Assembly (NCBI RefSeq): GCF_013009555.1
Contig: NZ_CP046176.1
Span: 775,501-839,500, forward strand
DNA from: Phocaeicola dorei
GTDB taxonomy: Bacteria > Bacteroidota > Bacteroidia > Bacteroidales > Bacteroidaceae
Direction: 5' to 3'
DNA length: 64,000 bases
The position numbers were made by a program, and so were the translations under genes. A model generated the notes under the pieces. It was given only the letters and a program-made list of their open reading frames with translations, made no database searches and was not told the origin of the DNA. This document shows positions 61,543 to 64,000 of the stretch, in pieces. Positions within the stretch are counted from its first letter, which is position 1; each line of letters opens with the position of its first letter.

Positions 61543-63813
61543 CTAATTCGGCTGGTCTTCGAACTTCTCGATACGGGTGACGGTTTTTATCTCATCTATC
61601 TTTCTTAGATTGGTAGTGATGGATTTTACATCATCCACATCGTGCACAAATAGCTGTATTCTTCCTTCAAAGATACCGTCGTTACTTTCAATATTCAACT
61701 TGTGGATATTTACATTCAATTGTTGTGAAATGACTTCTGTTACCTTATTTAACAGACCGATGTGGTCAATACCTTTTATGTAGATATTTACAGGAAAGTA
61801 CAAGGATTTTCCAGTCTCCCATTGGACAGCCAACAGGCGGTTGCCGTAACTGCTCTTCAGTTTGGTAGCCAACGGGCATTGGCGTTTGTGGATGATGATA
61901 CGATTATTGTCGCCTATATATCCCAAAACGTCATCTCCCGGAATAGGCTTGCAGCATTCAGCTATCACATAGTTCTTTTGGATAGCTTCGGGAGTCAGTT
62001 TCAATATTTTCTTGCTGTCTATCTTTTGTAAGGGTTCCTTCTCTTCTGTCGGTTTCTCCTTGTTTGTCTTGCTGCCTCCGAAGGCGAAAGAGATATACTT
62101 TTTCCAGTTACTGGAAGTCGGTTTGTCTTTCAGTTCGTTCTTGTCGTTTTCTCCTAGAATGATTGTTTTTAATCCGATGGCGGCAAACAATTCTTCCTGT
62201 GTTTTGATGGTATGCAGATTACAGATCTTTCGTATATTTTCGGGAGTGTACTCTACTCCTTCCCTGGAAAAGAATTCCCGTAACATTTCCTCACCGGCCT
62301 GCTGCATGCCTCGCTGTTCGCGTTTCAGTATGGCCAGAATCTTGGCTTTGGCCTTTGCGGTGGTGGCAAAGTTTATCCACGAAGGCTGTACATGCTGTGA
62401 TTTGGAAGTAAGAATCTCCACCTGGTCGCCACTTTGCAGTTTGTGGCTCAAGGGCACCAGCTTGTGGTTGACTTTAGCTCCGATGCAATGGCTGCCCAAG
62501 AATGTATGGATGGAGAATGCAAAATCCAGTGCCGTACAGTTTTGCGGCATTGTTTTGATTTCACCTTTCGGAGTGAAGACAAATATTTCAGAAGCGAACA
62601 GGTTCAGTTTGATGGTATCCAGAAAGTCCATGGCATCCGGTTGCGGATCGTCCAGAATCTCCTTGATGGTACGCAGCCATTTTTCCAGTTCACCCTCGTC
62701 CTCACTGCCTCCGCCTTCTTTATATTTCCAGTGTGCGGCAAAGCCTTGTTCGGCTACGTCATTCATCCGCTCACTGCGTATCTGCACTTCTATCCATTGG
62801 CCTTTGTTACTCATCAGGGTTACGTGAAGTGCCTGATAGCCGTTGGCTTTAGGGTGGCTTACCCAGTCGCGCAAGCGGTCTGGGTGCGGTTTATAAATCT
62901 TAGATATGGATACGTATATGTTAAAGCACTCATTAAGTTCTTCTTCCGGATTTTTGGGACAGAAAATGATACGGACAGCCAGGATATCATATATTTCTTC
63001 AAATGTGATATGCTTGGTCTGCATCTTGTTCCAAATGGAATAAGGGGATTTTACTCGTGCTATCAATTGATAACTGATACCCATTTTGTCCAGTTGTGCG
63101 CGGATAGGTGCTGTAAATTCACGGAATACTTCTTCGCGTTCCGCTTGTGTTTCTTGTAGCTTGGATTCTATCTGTGCATATTCTTCCGGATGCTCATATT
63201 TGAAACTGAGATCTTCCAGTTCTGTCTTTATTTTGTTTAACCCCAAGCGGTTAGCCAATGGCGCATAGATGTATAAGGTTTCTCCGGCAATTTTGTATTG
63301 CTTGTTGGGAAGCATGGAGCCAAGCGTACGCATATTATGCAGACGGTCGGCTATTTTGATGAGGATAACCCGGATATCATCACTCATGGTCAGTAGCAAT
63401 TTCTTGAAATTCTCGGCTTGTGCGGAAGCCCGGTCTCCGAATATACCGCCGGATATTTTAGTCAGGCCATCTACAATCTGTGCAATTTTAGGACCAAACA
63501 GATTTTCGATGTCTTCCACAGTGTAGTCTGTATCTTCAACTACATCATGCAGTAAAGCCGAACAAATGGAAGTTGATCCCAGTCCTATTTCGGTACATAC
63601 AATTTTAGCAACGGCTATGGGATGCATGATGTATGGTTCACCCGAGCGTCGTTTTACTCCTTTGTGTGCTTGTTTGGCAAAATTGAATGCCTTTGTGATG
63701 ATTTCTACTTTTTTACGGTGTTTGGTCGCTAGATAACTGTCCAAAAGTTCCTGAAACCCTTGGTTTATCATTTCCTCATCCGCCTGTTCCTGAGTCTGCT
63801 TTTCATCCGTCAT
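61543..63813 (-). CDS. RelA/SpoT (p)ppGpp synthetase/hydrolase
   Basis: A 756-residue alarmone enzyme. The hydrolase HD domain shows SGEPYIMHPIAVAKI and ALLHDVVEDTDYTVEDI, so hydrolysis is likely active. The synthetase domain follows (RVKSPYSIWNKMQTKHITFE, then NGYQALHVTLMS). Then come a TGS domain (VFTPKGEIKTMPQNCTALDF) and a C-terminal ACT domain (HIGLLNKVTEVISQQLNVNI). It controls the stringent response. A -7 element TATTTTTG lies at 63840-63847, 26 bp before the start. Confidence 0.97.
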   Translation of the reverse strand: MTDEKQTQEQADEEMINQGFQELLDSYLATKHRKKVEIITKAFNFAKQAHKGVKRRSGEPYIMHPIAVAKIVCTEIGLGSTSICSALLHDVVEDTDYTVEDIENLFGPKIAQIVDGLTKISGGIFGDRASAQAENFKKLLLTMSDDIRVILIKIADRLHNMRTLGSMLPNKQYKIAGETLYIYAPLANRLGLNKIKTELEDLSFKYEHPEEYAQIESKLQETQAEREEVFREFTAPIRAQLDKMGISYQLIARVKSPYSIWNKMQTKHITFEEIYDILAVRIIFCPKNPEEELNECFNIYVSISKIYKPHPDRLRDWVSHPKANGYQALHVTLMSNKGQWIEVQIRSERMNDVAEQGFAAHWKYKEGGGSEDEGELEKWLRTIKEILDDPQPDAMDFLDTIKLNLFASEIFVFTPKGEIKTMPQNCTALDFAFSIHTFLGSHCIGAKVNHKLVPLSHKLQSGDQVEILTSKSQHVQPSWINFATTAKAKAKILAILKREQRGMQQAGEEMLREFFSREGVEYTPENIRKICNLHTIKTQEELFAAIGLKTIILGENDKNELKDKPTSSNWKKYISFAFGGSKTNKEKPTEEKEPLQKIDSKKILKLTPEAIQKNYVIAECCKPIPGDDVLGYIGDNNRIIIHKRQCPLATKLKSSYGNRLLAVQWETGKSLYFPVNIYIKGIDHIGLLNKVTEVISQQLNVNIHKLNIESNDGIFEGRIQLFVHDVDDVKSITTNLRKIDEIKTVTRIEKFEDQPN

Positions 63814-63839
63814 ATCTTTGCCTCCTATAATCTATACTG

Positions 63840-63847
63840 CAAAAATA
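63840..63847 (-). promoter_or_regulatory. Promoter -7 element for relA/spoT
   Basis: TATTTTTG on the minus strand, 26 bp before the ATG; AGGAGG lies between it and the start codon. Confidence 0.6.
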
Positions 63848-63914
63848 TACAAAAAACATATTCAAGCAAGTATTTTCAGAAAATGTATAGTGTTAAATCT
63901 GTATTTTTTATCAA

Positions 63915-64000
63915 TCATCTGATCCGCAAACTTTTTCCGGCTCTGATATTATTGCCCTTTATACCGTTTAGATTACGTAATTGACTGATGGATACGTGGT
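63915..64000 (-). CDS. LysM-domain protein, C-terminal fragment
   Basis: Only the last 27 codons are in the window. The reading HVSISQLRNLNGIKGNNIRA followed by GKSLRIR and a stop is the second half of a LysM peptidoglycan-binding motif. The rest of the gene lies beyond the right edge. Proteins with this end are often lytic transglycosylases of the MltD type in Bacteroides. The gene runs towards relA/spoT on the same strand. Confidence 0.75.
   Translation of the reverse strand, partial: HVSISQLRNLNGIKGNNIRAGKSLRIR

Noticed and set aside
63760..63984. A plus-strand 74-codon frame at the right edge
   Set aside because: It overlaps the start of relA/spoT and the LysM gene end in antisense, and has no family features.

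Overview
The window looks like chromosomal DNA from a gut member of the Bacteroidales, most likely Bacteroides or Phocaeicola. The evidence is repeated promoter -7 elements of the form TAnnTTTG just upstream of start codons, few clear Shine-Dalgarno sequences, Bacteroidetes-only families (DUF3822, DUF4834, a CarboxypepD_reg plus OMP beta-barrel protein, a DUF4450 glycanase-like protein) and a tyrosine recombinase of the Bacteroides mobile-element type. No species name can be proven from the sequence alone.

Layout. 1-4.2 kb: an RND efflux operon on the minus strand (adaptor, pump, start of the outer-membrane factor). 4.3-7.0 kb: M28 peptidase, rsgA and frr. 7.2-7.4 kb: a long intergenic palindrome. 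7.5-14.7 kb: a histidine phosphatase, then three exported carbohydrate-active proteins on the minus strand (GH105 and two large (alpha/alpha)6-like proteins), probably a satellite locus for pectin or arabinogalactan-type glycans. 15-38.9 kb: mostly housekeeping genes: pyrH, a MATE pump, an S41 protease, birA, mmcQ-like, yraN, tadA, psd-pssA-DUF4834, dnaE, trxA, the aroA-tsaE operon, a class I aldolase, gpmA, a broken ADP-ribosylglycohydrolase, dinB and a Kef-type antiporter. 38.9-40.4 kb: a complete two-ORF insertion sequence with 24-bp inverted repeats and a probable 6-bp target duplication.

40.46-46.2 kb is the most unusual region. A tRNA-Pro(GGG) gene on the minus strand is followed by a 5.65-kb island. 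The right end of the island carries a second, decayed copy of the 5' half of that tRNA together with its promoter (58-bp direct repeats, 56 of 58 identical). The island holds a tyrosine recombinase, an excisionase-like HTH protein, a broken replication-initiator gene, a large hairpin, a HigB/HigA toxin-antitoxin pair with a palindromic operator, and a broken Sel1-repeat gene. It reads as a decaying integrated element that is still held by an apparently intact toxin-antitoxin module.

46.3-64 kb: an AraC regulator, aroB, a small membrane protein, a large outer-membrane beta-barrel protein, cardiolipin synthase, rsmD with DUF3822 and a pilin-like membrane protein, a RecD-like helicase, a second palindromic repeat cluster built from 21-bp units, alaS, an M23 peptidase, a MerR-type regulator, a RelA/SpoT enzyme and the end of a LysM protein. 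No rRNA operon and no CRISPR array were seen.
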